From the NCBI RefSeq assembly GCF_015910445.1, contig NZ_CP048882.1:1984001-2048000 (forward strand): a stretch of 64,000 nt of DNA, written 5' to 3'. The position numbers were made by a program, and so were the translations under genes. The notes under the pieces were generated by a model that did no database searches, was not told the DNA's origin, and was given only the letters and a program-made list of their open reading frames with translations. Within the stretch, counting starts at the first letter, position 1. Every line of letters begins with the position of its first letter. Shown piece by piece: positions 17,862 through 26,999 of this stretch. Origin of the DNA: Streptomyces bathyalis. GTDB taxonomy: Bacteria > Actinomycetota > Actinomycetes > Streptomycetales > Streptomycetaceae.

Positions 17862-18773
17862 TCAGCCCTCCCGCGACGGGGGCCGGGCCCGGTGCGCGGC
17901 CAGGGATCCGGTGAGGGAGAGGAAGGCACGCGCGGCCGGAGTGAGATGAGCCGGAAGGCTCACCATCGCCACATGGAGATGCGCGGTGGGCTCGATCGGT
18001 GCGACGACGGCACCGCAACGGCGCGCCAGCCGCGTCCAGGCGGAAGGCAGCACGGCGACCCCCACCCCGGTGAGGACGAGGGGCAGGATCGAGGTCCGGT
18101 GGTCGACGACGGTCACGATCTCGGTCCCCGTGCCGCCCGCGGTGATGTCGTCGACGATGCTGCGCATGAGGCTGCCCGTCCGGGACGCGATGAGCTTCTG
18201 GCCGGCGAGATCGTGAGGGGAGAGCGCGACGTCGTCCTCGACGGGACCGCCGGGCGCGGCGACCACCACGAACGGCTGGTCCTCGACGTTCAGCACGTCC
18301 AGGCCGGACGGGTTGACGGGGCTGGCCGAGCCCAGCAGCCCCAGTTCGCAGGCGCCGCTGCGGACCAGCGAGACCACCTCGTCGGGCGTGAAGGCGGCCT
18401 GCGTGGACACCGTCACGGACGGGTGCAGCTCGGCGAACCGCTGGACGAGAGTGGTCAACGGCTCGATCCCCGGCGACGGCATGGTGGCCACCTCGACGGT
18501 CCCGCCGTGCAGACCGGCGAGGGCGGCGGCGGTGTCACGCACGGCCGCCAGGTCCCGCAGCACGCGCCGGCTGGGCTCCAGCAGCTCCGTACCGGCCTCG
18601 CTGAGGACGACGCCTCGCCCCACCCGGTGGAAGATGGCCACCCCGAGATCGGCTTCAAGGTTGGCCATGGCCTGGGAGAGCGACGGCTGCGCCACGTGCA
18701 GCGCGGCCGCCGCCTTGCTGAAGCCGCCGTGCTCGACGATGGCGAGGAAGTACTCGAGCTGCCGCGCGTCCAC
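17862..18773 (-). CDS. LysR-family transcriptional regulator
   Basis: A 303-residue LysR protein. The winged-HTH lies at residues 1-60 (LEYFLAIVEHGGFSKAAAAL, then QPSLSQAMANLE, then FHRVGRGVVLSEAG). A linker helix and a periplasmic-binding-like effector domain follow (about 90-295; GVGVAVLPSAWTRL near the end). GTG start with GGGAGG four bases upstream. It sits between dctA and the tartrate-dehydrogenase-like gene, all on one strand, so both are likely targets with a dicarboxylate or tartrate as inducer; the paired 27-bp motifs support this. Confidence 0.9.
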   Translation of the reverse strand: MDARQLEYFLAIVEHGGFSKAAAALHVAQPSLSQAMANLEADLGVAIFHRVGRGVVLSEAGTELLEPSRRVLRDLAAVRDTAAALAGLHGGTVEVATMPSPGIEPLTTLVQRFAELHPSVTVSTQAAFTPDEVVSLVRSGACELGLLGSASPVNPSGLDVLNVEDQPFVVVAAPGGPVEDDVALSPHDLAGQKLIASRTGSLMRSIVDDITAGGTGTEIVTVVDHRTSILPLVLTGVGVAVLPSAWTRLARRCGAVVAPIEPTAHLHVAMVSLPAHLTPAARAFLSLTGSLAAHRARPPSREG

Positions 18774-18939
18774 GGCGCCTCCCGGTCTTGACCTGGATCG
18801 ACAGGCGCAGCCTAGTCACCCGGCGGCAGCCGGTCCGTTCAGCTGTTCGTCGGCCTCCGCGGTCCCCGGGCCCCTCGCCGGCCCACCGCGAACCGTCCGC
18901 GTGCCGCGACGGGCGGCCCTCACCGGCCGGGCGCGCACA

Positions 18940-18974
18940 AGCCCTGCGCTCGTCGCGGGAACGACCGCAGGGCT
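18940..18974 (-). terminator. Hairpin terminator after dctA
   Basis: A 9-bp perfect stem, AGCCCTGCG (18940-18948) with CGCAGGGCT (18966-18974), extended inside by CGT/ACG, begins 17 bp past the dctA stop. There is no T-run, as is usual in this GC range. Confidence 0.6.
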
Positions 18975-18990
18975 CTCCCCCGTCAGGACG

Positions 18991-20487
18991 TCACTTCGCC
19001 ACATCCGCGGAGCCGCCGGCCTTCGCGCCCGCCTTGACGCCCGCGTCCGCTCCGGCTTCGGGACGGTCCGCCGAGGAGGAGTCCCCGTGCCCGTCTCCGA
19101 CCGTGTCTCCGTCCGTCTCTGCTTCCCGGTCCTCCCGGTCCCCTGCCGCCCGGACCGGCGGGGACCCGGCCCGGCCCGCCAGCACCTCGCGCGCCCTGGC
19201 CAGGTCCAGCCCCCGCTCCCACTTGGCGATGAACAGCGTGGCGACGGCGTTGCCGCAGAAGTTGACCAGGGCACGGCACTCCGACATGAACTTGTCGATC
19301 CCGAAGATGAGCATGATTCCCGCGGCGGGAACGCTGCCGACCGTCGACAAGGTCGCGGTGAGGGCGATGAATCCGCCCCCGGCGACACCGGCCGCACCCT
19401 TGGACGTCAGCAGCATGACGGCGAGCAGGCCGAGCTGCTGGGTGACGGACAAGGGGGTGTCGGTGGCCTGGGCGATGTACAGCGTGCCCAGGGACAGGTA
19501 GATGGACGCGCCGTCGAGGTTGAAGCTGTAGCCGGTCGGCACGACAAGGCCGACCGTGGAACGTTCGACCCCCATGAACTGCAGTTTCCGCATCAGACCC
19601 GGCAGCGCGGGCTCGGCCGTGGACGTTCCCAGGACGAGCAGGAGCTCCTCCTTGAAGTAGCGGAAGAGCTGGAAGATGTTCAGCCGCACGTACGCGGCCA
19701 GCACTCCGCCCAGGACGACCACGACGAACAGGATCGACGTGACATAGAAGAGGACGATCAGCGAACCGAGGCTGGTCAGCGTGGACAGGCCGAACTTCCC
19801 GATGGCGAAGGCCATCGCGCCGAACGCGCCCAGCGGAGCGGCCATCATCACGAAGCCCAGCACCTTGAACACGATCTCGGTGAGCCGGTTGACGGTCGCG
19901 ATGACCTGCTCGCCCGCCTTGCCCACCGACTTGAGCGCGATGCCGAAGATCACGGCCAGGAAGATGATCTGGAGGATGTCGCCCTCGACGAAGGGCCCGA
20001 AGAAGCTCTCCGGCACCAGGCCGGTGAGGAACTCCCACCAGTGCTGGTGCTCGCCCTGCCGGATGTACTGGCCCGCCTCGCCCGAGGTGTCCAGCTTCGA
20101 GGGGTCGGCGTGCACTCCGTCGCCGAGGCGGAAGAGGTTGATCGCCACGAGCCCCGTCAGCATGGCGACGATCGTGCCGACCTGGAAGTAGGCCAGCGCC
20201 TTGATGCCCGTGAGACCGACCTTCTTCAGATTCGCGACCCCGGCGATGCCGCCGATGATCGTCAGGAAGACGATCGGACCGATCAGCATCTTCATCGCGG
20301 TGATGAACGTCGCGCCGATGGGCTCCATGGACTCGGCGAGGTCCGGCCACCGCCAGCCCAGCACGATGCCGAGGACGATCGCCACGAGCACCTGTATGTA
20401 CAGCTGCCGGTACCACGGCGCCGGCGCGGCGCGGGTGCCCGGTGCTCCCCGTGCATCGTCCGCGGCGCCGTCCGGGGTCTGCGTCAT
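18991..20487 (-). CDS. dctA: C4-dicarboxylate:cation symporter DctA
   Basis: A 498-residue DAACS-family transporter (the Glt/DctA fold) for succinate, fumarate, malate or tartrate with H+ or Na+. Seen: YIQVLVAIVLGIVLGW as first helix, the KMLIGPIVFLTI segment, the HP1 serine-rich region, VPTGYSFNLDGASIYL (substrate and cation site with the NxDG motif) and GIDKFMSECRALVNFCGN in the last core helix. A charged, low-complexity tail of about 70 residues follows, longer than usual. GGGAGG precedes the ATG at 20487. It probably feeds the tartrate-dehydrogenase-like enzyme and is likely controlled by the adjacent LysR protein. Confidence 0.93.
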   Translation of the reverse strand: MTQTPDGAADDARGAPGTRAAPAPWYRQLYIQVLVAIVLGIVLGWRWPDLAESMEPIGATFITAMKMLIGPIVFLTIIGGIAGVANLKKVGLTGIKALAYFQVGTIVAMLTGLVAINLFRLGDGVHADPSKLDTSGEAGQYIRQGEHQHWWEFLTGLVPESFFGPFVEGDILQIIFLAVIFGIALKSVGKAGEQVIATVNRLTEIVFKVLGFVMMAAPLGAFGAMAFAIGKFGLSTLTSLGSLIVLFYVTSILFVVVVLGGVLAAYVRLNIFQLFRYFKEELLLVLGTSTAEPALPGLMRKLQFMGVERSTVGLVVPTGYSFNLDGASIYLSLGTLYIAQATDTPLSVTQQLGLLAVMLLTSKGAAGVAGGGFIALTATLSTVGSVPAAGIMLIFGIDKFMSECRALVNFCGNAVATLFIAKWERGLDLARAREVLAGRAGSPPVRAAGDREDREAETDGDTVGDGHGDSSSADRPEAGADAGVKAGAKAGGSADVAK

Positions 20488-20587
20488 TGCAACCTCCCTG
20501 ATCGCGCGACACCAGGCCCGTACGGCGTCGCGCTGACTGTGCGCCACAGTGAACCGGCGCACACAGCAGGGGGTCCACGACCAAAAA

Positions 20588-20614
20588 TCGATGCCCCGCA
20601 TAGGCGGGCCCTAT
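20588..20614. promoter_or_regulatory. Candidate LysR site before dctA
   Basis: TCGATG-N6-ATAGGC-N4-CCTAT. The core ATAGG-CGGGC-CCTAT is a perfect 5-bp inverted repeat with T-N11-A symmetry, and ATCGAT flanks it on both sides. It is 101 bp before the dctA ATG and matches the motif at 17825-17851 in sequence and spacing. Nothing else is clear in the rest of 20488-20771. Confidence 0.6.
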
Positions 20615-20771
20615 CGATCCCGGCGCCGCAACAGCCGGACAGGCAGGCACGCGGGGAGGAACGGGACGGGAACGGGCGCGGGCGGCGCCGCGGGCGCGGG
20701 CAGCGGCCAACTGGTGCGCTGGGCCCCGTGCGTCCCGGATCCCGCATCCGTCCCCGGAAGCCGTCCGGAAG

Positions 20772-21614
20772 TCAGCCCACCTTCGCCCGTGCCAGCTGCC
20801 GGGACTGGGCGACGAGGCGGTCCGCGCTGTCCCAGACCTCCACGTCCTCCTCCAGGAAGCCCCCCGCGAGGTTGACGGTGGTGACGGAGACGCGCAGCAG
20901 CCCGGGCGCCGGGCGGGCCCGGACATGGACGGTGAGCTCCACGGTCGGCACCCAGCCGCTCAGGCCCATCTCGAACGCGGTCGGCGGCAGCGCGTCCACC
21001 GCCATGAGCAGCGACATCGGGTCCGGGTCACGGGCGTCGGCCAGTCCGAGCCAGGCGCGCATCTCGCCGCGGCCGCTCGGCGCCCCCACGGCCCAGCCGC
21101 ATGTGGCGGGATCGAGCCGCAGGTCCAGGCGCTTGCCCATTTCGGGACCGGCGTCCGGGCCCGCCGGGTTGTCCCGGGCGCTGAAGCACTGCCCGGGGGG
21201 CGGCATCGCGGGCGGCTCGGCGCTCGTACGGACGTCGCCGGTGACGGTGTCCAGGTCCCCGTAGGAGGCGAGGACGCGGATGCGCTCGACCTCACGGCCG
21301 TCGGCGCCGGTCTGGAAGAGTCCGGCCGTGCCGGTGGAGAGAGTGCGCCCGGTGCGGACGACCTCGCTGCGGATGACGGCAGGCCCGTGCGTGGTGGCCG
21401 ACAGGTAGTGCGCCGTGATGGTAAACGGATCGGGGTGCGGCAGCGTCTCGCCGAGGGCCCGGCCGAGGGTCGCCAGCAGATAGCCGCCGTTGAGGGCGTG
21501 GCCGATGGCCCAGCCCTGGGAGAGGTCCGTGTCGTGGACACCGGGCTCACGCTGCCGTACGGAGGTGTCGCGGTCGAACTCGCTCAGGGTGGCTTCGGAG
21601 ATGGTGTCGGACAT
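20772..21614 (-). CDS. Acyl-CoA thioesterase-like, double hotdog
   Basis: A 280-residue protein of the TesB-like thioesterase group. It has two hotdog halves: the first contains WAIGHALNGGYLLATLGRAL and TITAHYLSAT, the second VELTVHVRARPAPGLLRV and the ending VWDSADRLVAQSRQLA typical of this family. Such enzymes hydrolyse acyl-CoA to free acid and CoA in the cytoplasm; chain length is not predictable. I use the ATG at 21614 (frame open to about 21656). It stands alone on its strand, 79 bp beyond the TRIC gene's stop. Confidence 0.82.
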   Translation of the reverse strand: MSDTISEATLSEFDRDTSVRQREPGVHDTDLSQGWAIGHALNGGYLLATLGRALGETLPHPDPFTITAHYLSATTHGPAVIRSEVVRTGRTLSTGTAGLFQTGADGREVERIRVLASYGDLDTVTGDVRTSAEPPAMPPPGQCFSARDNPAGPDAGPEMGKRLDLRLDPATCGWAVGAPSGRGEMRAWLGLADARDPDPMSLLMAVDALPPTAFEMGLSGWVPTVELTVHVRARPAPGLLRVSVTTVNLAGGFLEEDVEVWDSADRLVAQSRQLARAKVG

Positions 21615-21693
21615 ATGAGCACCGTACACGGAGAAGTTACTCACGGGTAGTCGCATTCGTGGCCGCCCACCGGCCGGGCCGCCGGGTGGCCGG

Positions 21694-22362
21694 TCAGCTT
21701 CCCGGCTCCGCGTCCGCGACCGTGGAGCGGCGGTGCCAGGCCCGCGGCGCCCGCCACCCGAAGCGCAGCGCCAGCAGGCGCACGACGAATGCCAGGGCGG
21801 CGGCCCCGACCATCGTCGCGGCGTTGAGCGCTCCGGCGTCCAGCAGCAGGGCGGTCACGGTGGCGCCGATGATGGCGGGCACGGCGTAGAGGTCCCGGTC
21901 CCAGCGAAGCAGCGACGGCACCTCGTTCGCGAGCACATCGCGCAGCACCCCGCCCCCGGCGGCCGTGGCCAGGCCGAGCACGGCGGAGGCGAAGAGCCCC
22001 AGCCCGTACTCGTGGGCCTTGACGGTGCCGGCGACGCAGAACAGCCCGAGGCCGGCCGCGTCGAAGACGTTGATCGCCTTGTTGATCCGCTCCACGTGCG
22101 GGTGCAGGAAGAAGACGAAGGCCGTGGCGATCAGCGGGGCGTGGAAGTATCCGGCGTCAGTGAAGGCGGCGGGCGGCACGGCCCCGATCACGACGTCACG
22201 GAAAAGGCCGCCGCCGAGCCCGGTGACTTCCGCCAGTACGGCCATTCCGAATACGTCGAAGTTCTTGCGCACGGCGAGGAGAGCACCGGATATCGCGAAC
22301 ACGAAGATCCCGACGATGTCGAGCCAGTGCTGCACGTCGGGGTCGAGCGGGTGCTGATTCAC
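21694..22362 (-). CDS. TRIC-type cation channel (UPF0126)
   Basis: A 222-residue membrane protein made of two related halves of three helices each plus a seventh helix. Each half has a Gly-rich segment ending in Arg-Asp: GLGGGLFRDVV and AAGGGVLRDVL, the hallmark of bacterial trimeric intracellular cation (TRIC) channels. It would form a trimer in the membrane passing K+ or related cations. The start is a GTG at 22362 with GGAAG eight to ten bases upstream. Monocistronic, divergent from the SLT protein gene across a 490-bp, less GC-rich gap. Confidence 0.87.
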   Translation of the reverse strand: MNQHPLDPDVQHWLDIVGIFVFAISGALLAVRKNFDVFGMAVLAEVTGLGGGLFRDVVIGAVPPAAFTDAGYFHAPLIATAFVFFLHPHVERINKAINVFDAAGLGLFCVAGTVKAHEYGLGLFASAVLGLATAAGGGVLRDVLANEVPSLLRWDRDLYAVPAIIGATVTALLLDAGALNAATMVGAAALAFVVRLLALRFGWRAPRAWHRRSTVADAEPGS

Positions 22363-22603
22363 GGGCCCATTCTTCCCACGCCGCCGCCCGCGCGGGACAC
22401 CCGGCGGGAGCGTGGAGCCGGAGACCCTCCGGGCCGGCTCACGAGGGACTGCGGCAGCCCCTGGACACGCCTCCGAGCTGCGGCGATGCCGTTCGGCGAC
22501 GAAATGGGACAAAGGGTGACACCAGGAAACCGGAATGTGATTCCTTCACCACGCAGCGTCCATCCGGAACCCGCGGAATGTGAGGCGGCGCATAAGACCC
22601 ACG

Positions 22604-22834
22604 TCACATTCGAACCGGCTTAGTGGACACCTCCCGCCACCCCTCCGGCTCCGGCGGCATTTCAACGGTTCCATCCAAGATGTCCGAATACGCAACCTCA
22701 TTTCGGTCCGTAGCCGCATAGTAGGTCACATATTTGGCACCGGCATCACCAGCCTTTACCAATGGCAGCGTCGCTTCGCGCCGGGAACCGAACTCGGCGC
22801 CACCGCCGATCCGGCAAATACGCGACGCAGCCAA
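22604..22834 (-). other. Low-GC open frame in the 22363-22854 intergenic region
   Basis: A 76-codon minus-strand frame from a TTG to a TGA, with no ribosome site. The translation looks protein-like (for example YVTYYAATDRNEVAYSDI), but third positions contain many A and T, unlike all neighbours. The whole 490-bp gap is visibly less GC-rich than the rest. It could be a horizontally acquired small gene, a decayed fragment, or an untranslated leader of the SLT gene on the other strand. Confidence 0.3.
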
Positions 22835-22854
22835 CGAAAGGTATTCGCTCTTCC

Positions 22855-23586
22855 ATGCGCATCCCCAACCGCCTGACCAGGACCCAGAAGTCCGCCGCTG
22901 TCGGCCTTGCGGCCGCCGCAGGAATCGCTGCCCTCGCCGGCGCGGCGCCCGGTCACTCGGACGCCCACACGGACCGGGGCCAGGCCAAGCCGGTTGCCGG
23001 ACATTCGGTGAACGTGGCCGACCACCCGTCGACGAAGGCCGCCAAGGCCGCGACGGGCGATCACACCACCGACAACACGCGCAGCCACGCTCCGGCCAAG
23101 ACCCTCGTGAAGGGTGAGGAGACCAAGCAGGTCTCCGCAGCCAAGCCGGCCGCGAAGGCCGACAAGACTGACCAGAGCGAGAAGGCTCAGCAGGCCAAGA
23201 AGGCCAAGCAGGCCGAGAAGGCCAAGGAGGCCCGTGCCAGCACGAAGGCCGACCGCACGACCCGCGGCGAAAGCCTGGACGGCTGGATCAAGCAGGCCCG
23301 TGCCGTCATGAAGGAAGAGGGCATCCCGGGCTCGCACCAGGGCATCAAGAAGAACATCCTCCGTGAATCCGGTGGTGACCCGAACGCGATGAACGACTGG
23401 GACATCAACGCCCAGAAGGGCACGCCTTCGAAGGGTCTGCTCCAGACCATTCAGCCCACGTTCGACCAGTACCACGTCAAGGGCACCAAGCATGAGGTGA
23501 CCGACCCGGTCGCCAACATCGTCGCCGCCTGCAACTACGCGGCCGACAAGTACGGGTCCATGGACAACGTGAACTCCGCGTACTGA
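22855..23586 (+). CDS. Secreted SLT-domain (lytic transglycosylase-like) protein
   Basis: A 243-residue exported protein: signal sequence at residues 1-35, ending in a long Ala/Lys/Gln-rich linker (about 60-135) and a C-terminal SLT domain (about 140-243). The likely catalytic Glu is in KKNILRESGGDPNA; DINAQKGTPSKGLLQTI and VANIVAACNYA match the SLT fold. It should cut or bind peptidoglycan outside the membrane during growth or germination. The start is uncertain: an AAAGG lies about 14 bases before ATG 22855. Expression may be controlled through the long upstream region. A clear terminator follows. Confidence 0.83.
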   Translation: MRIPNRLTRTQKSAAVGLAAAAGIAALAGAAPGHSDAHTDRGQAKPVAGHSVNVADHPSTKAAKAATGDHTTDNTRSHAPAKTLVKGEETKQVSAAKPAAKADKTDQSEKAQQAKKAKQAEKAKEARASTKADRTTRGESLDGWIKQARAVMKEEGIPGSHQGIKKNILRESGGDPNAMNDWDINAQKGTPSKGLLQTIQPTFDQYHVKGTKHEVTDPVANIVAACNYAADKYGSMDNVNSAY

Positions 23587-23605
23587 TCCGGCGCGGAACG
23601 GCAAG

Positions 23606-23631
23606 GGGCGGCTGCGGTCACGCAGCCGCCC
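23606..23631 (+). terminator. Hairpin terminator after the SLT gene
   Basis: An 11-bp perfect GC stem, GGGCGGCTGCG and CGCAGCCGCCC, with a GTCA loop, 20 bp after the stop. It lies between convergent genes and may serve the oligopeptide operon as well. Confidence 0.8.
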
Positions 23632-23683
23632 TTCTGCGCGTCTCTGCGCGCCGGCGTCCAGGGCCTGTCGCTCGGATCTCCCC

Positions 23684-24784
23684 CTAGCCGGCGACCGGCG
23701 TGCTGTCCTCGGGGTGCTGGTCCGGAGCGTTCTCCGGGTGGTGGCAGGCAGCCTCGTGTCCGGGGGCCAGGGAGACCAGCGGCGGCTCGGCCGTCTTGCA
23801 GATCTGCGTCGCCTTCCAGCACCTGGTGTGGAAGCGGCAGCCGCTCGGCGGCTTGATCGGCGAGGGCACGTCGCCCTGGAGCAGGATGCGGTCACGTCCG
23901 CCCTGCGCCTTGCGCCGCGGGTCGGGGACGGGGACGGCCGAGAGCAGCGCCCGCGTGTACGGGTGCATGGGCGACTCGTACAGCGACCTCCGGTCGGTCA
24001 GCTCCACGATCTTGCCGAGGTACATGACCGCGATCCGGTCCGATACGTGGCGGATCACCGAGAGGTCGTGCGCGATGATCACGTACGTGAGGCCGAGCTC
24101 GTCCTGCAGGTCGTCCAGCAGGTTGATGACCTGCGCCTGGATGGACACGTCCAGGGCCGAGACCGGCTCGTCAGCGACCACGAGCTTCGGGTTGAGGGCG
24201 AGGGCGCGGGCGATGCCGATGCGCTGCCGCTGCCCGCCGGAGAACTCGTGGGGGTAGCGGTTGTAGTGCTCCGGGTTCAGGCCGACCAGGTCCAGCAGCC
24301 GCTGCACCTCCTTCTTCACACCGCCCTCGGGGGCGACGCCCTGGAGCTTGAAGGGGGCGCTGACGATCGCGCCGACGGTGTGCCGGGGGTTCAGCGACGA
24401 GTACGGGTCCTGGAAGATCATCTGGACGTCGCGCCGCAGCGGGCGCATGCCGCTCACGCCGAGGTGCGTGATGTCCCTGCCCTCGAACTCGATGGCGCCG
24501 GCGGTCGGCTCCAGCAGCCGCGTGATCAGCCTGCCCATCGTGGACTTGCCGCAGCCGGACTCGCCGACGACGCCCAGCGTCTCCCCCGCCCGCACGTCGA
24601 AGTCGATGCCGTCGACAGCTTTGACCGCACCGACCTGCCGCTTGAGGATCCCCTTGGTGATCGGGAAGTGCTTCTTCAGGCCGCTCACCTTCAGCAGCGA
24701 CTCGCCCGGCTCCGGGTCGGCCTTGGTCTGCACGGCGTCCGTCACGCGCTGGGACGGGATCGTCATCTGCTCGTCCTCACTCAC
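23684..24784 (-). CDS. Oligopeptide/dipeptide ABC ATPase (OppF/DppF type)
   Basis: A 366-residue ATPase, last gene of the five-gene uptake operon. Walker [11 protein letters not shown]-loop [12 protein letters not shown], signature [15 protein letters not shown], Walker [12 protein letters not shown] and the switch His in IIAHDLS are all intact. The C-terminal OppF extension holds [14 protein letters not shown], the Cys cluster that can bind an Fe-S centre in this family. The ATG overlaps the upstream gene's TGA by four bases (ATGA). It pairs with the OppD-type ATPase to drive peptide import. Confidence 0.93.
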   Translation of the reverse strand: MSEDEQMTIPSQRVTDAVQTKADPEPGESLLKVSGLKKHFPITKGILKRQVGAVKAVDGIDFDVRAGETLGVVGESGCGKSTMGRLITRLLEPTAGAIEFEGRDITHLGVSGMRPLRRDVQMIFQDPYSSLNPRHTVGAIVSAPFKLQGVAPEGGVKKEVQRLLDLVGLNPEHYNRYPHEFSGGQRQRIGIARALALNPKLVVADEPVSALDVSIQAQVINLLDDLQDELGLTYVIIAHDLSVIRHVSDRIAVMYLGKIVELTDRRSLYESPMHPYTRALLSAVPVPDPRRKAQGGRDRILLQGDVPSPIKPPSGCRFHTRCWKATQICKTAEPPLVSLAPGHEAACHHPENAPDQHPEDSTPVAG

Positions 24785-25877
24785 AGCTTCGGGGCAATCT
24801 CTTCGTTCCAGATCCGGTCCCGGTCCGTGCGGTCCAGGTGGCAGGCGGACAGGTGGCCGCCGCCCACGTCCTGCAGCTCGGGCCGTTCGGTGCGCGTGAC
24901 ATTGCCCTTGGGTACATCCGCGTAGGGGCAGCGCGGGTTGAACGCGCAGCCCTTCGGGATGTTGATCAGGCTGGGCGGTGAGCCCTTGACGGGGATGAGC
25001 CGTTCGCCCTGCGCGCGGTCGATGCGCGGCATCGAGCCGAGCAGACCCCAGGTGTACGGGTGTTGCGGCTGGTAGAAGACCTGCTCGGCGGTCCCGTACT
25101 CGACGCAGCGGCCCCCGTACATCACGAGGATGTCGTCGGCGAGCTCGGCGACGACGCCCAGGTCGTGCGTGATGATGATGACCGCGGAGCCGAACTCCTT
25201 CTGCAGATCCCTGATCAGGTCGAGGATCTGCGCCTGCACGGTGACGTCCAGGGCGGTCGTCGGCTCGTCGGCGATCAGCAGCTCGGGGTTGTTCACCAGG
25301 GACATCGCGATCATCGCGCGCTGCCGCATGCCGCCCGAGAACTCGTGCGGATAGCTGTTGACGCGCTGGTCCGGCTGAGGGATGCCGACGCGGTCGAGGA
25401 GTTCGACAGCACGCTTGCGGGCCGTCTTCTTGTCCACGTCGTGGTGGACGCGGTACGCCTCGATGATCTGGCTGCCGATGGTGAAGTACGGGTGGAGCGC
25501 GGAGAGCGGGTCCTGGAAGATCATCGCCATCTCGCGGCCGCGCAGCCTGCGCACCGAGTCCGGGTCCGCGGACAGGAGTTCCTGTCCGTCGAGCCAGATC
25601 TCGCCCGACAGCCGCGCCTTCTGCCGCCCGTACTGCCCGACGGTGTGCAAGCCCATGACGCCGAGCGACGTGACGGACTTACCCGAGCCGGACTCGCCCA
25701 CGATGCCGAGCGTCTTGCCCTTCTCCAGCTGGAAGGAGAGCCCGTCGACGGACTTGACCAGGCCGTCCTCCGTGGGGAAGTGCACGTGCAGATCGCGCAC
25801 TTCGAGGAAGGAGCGGGCGGGCGCCCGGTCGGCGACGGGTTCGCCGACCGCCGAGGTACCCGTCTTGTGCGTTTCCG

Positions 25878-25881
<4 letters not shown>
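24781..25881 (-). CDS. Oligopeptide/dipeptide ABC ATPase (OppD/DppD type)
   Basis: A 366-residue ATPase: Walker [22 protein letters not shown], signature [15 protein letters not shown], Walker [12 protein letters not shown], switch His in [14 protein letters not shown], then the OppD C-terminal extension with [11 protein letters not shown]. The Gly-Gly-Met form of the signature is usual for OppD. ATG at 25881 overlaps the permease stop (ATGA), and its own stop overlaps the next ATG, so the three genes are tightly coupled. The same reading frame stays open far upstream into the permease gene, but that stretch is not coding. Confidence 0.93.
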
Positions 25882-26930
<1,049 letters not shown>

Positions 26931-26999
26931 CGGGCCACCACTGCGGCCCTCACCTGCCCTTCGTGACTGGCGGCGGGTGCGCCGGCGGGGTCGGACGGA

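Noticed and set aside
22625..22854. c-di-AMP (ydaO) riboswitch before the SLT gene
   Set aside because: Such switches precede some Streptomyces cell-wall hydrolases, but I could not recognise the conserved blocks here; left as a check, not a call.
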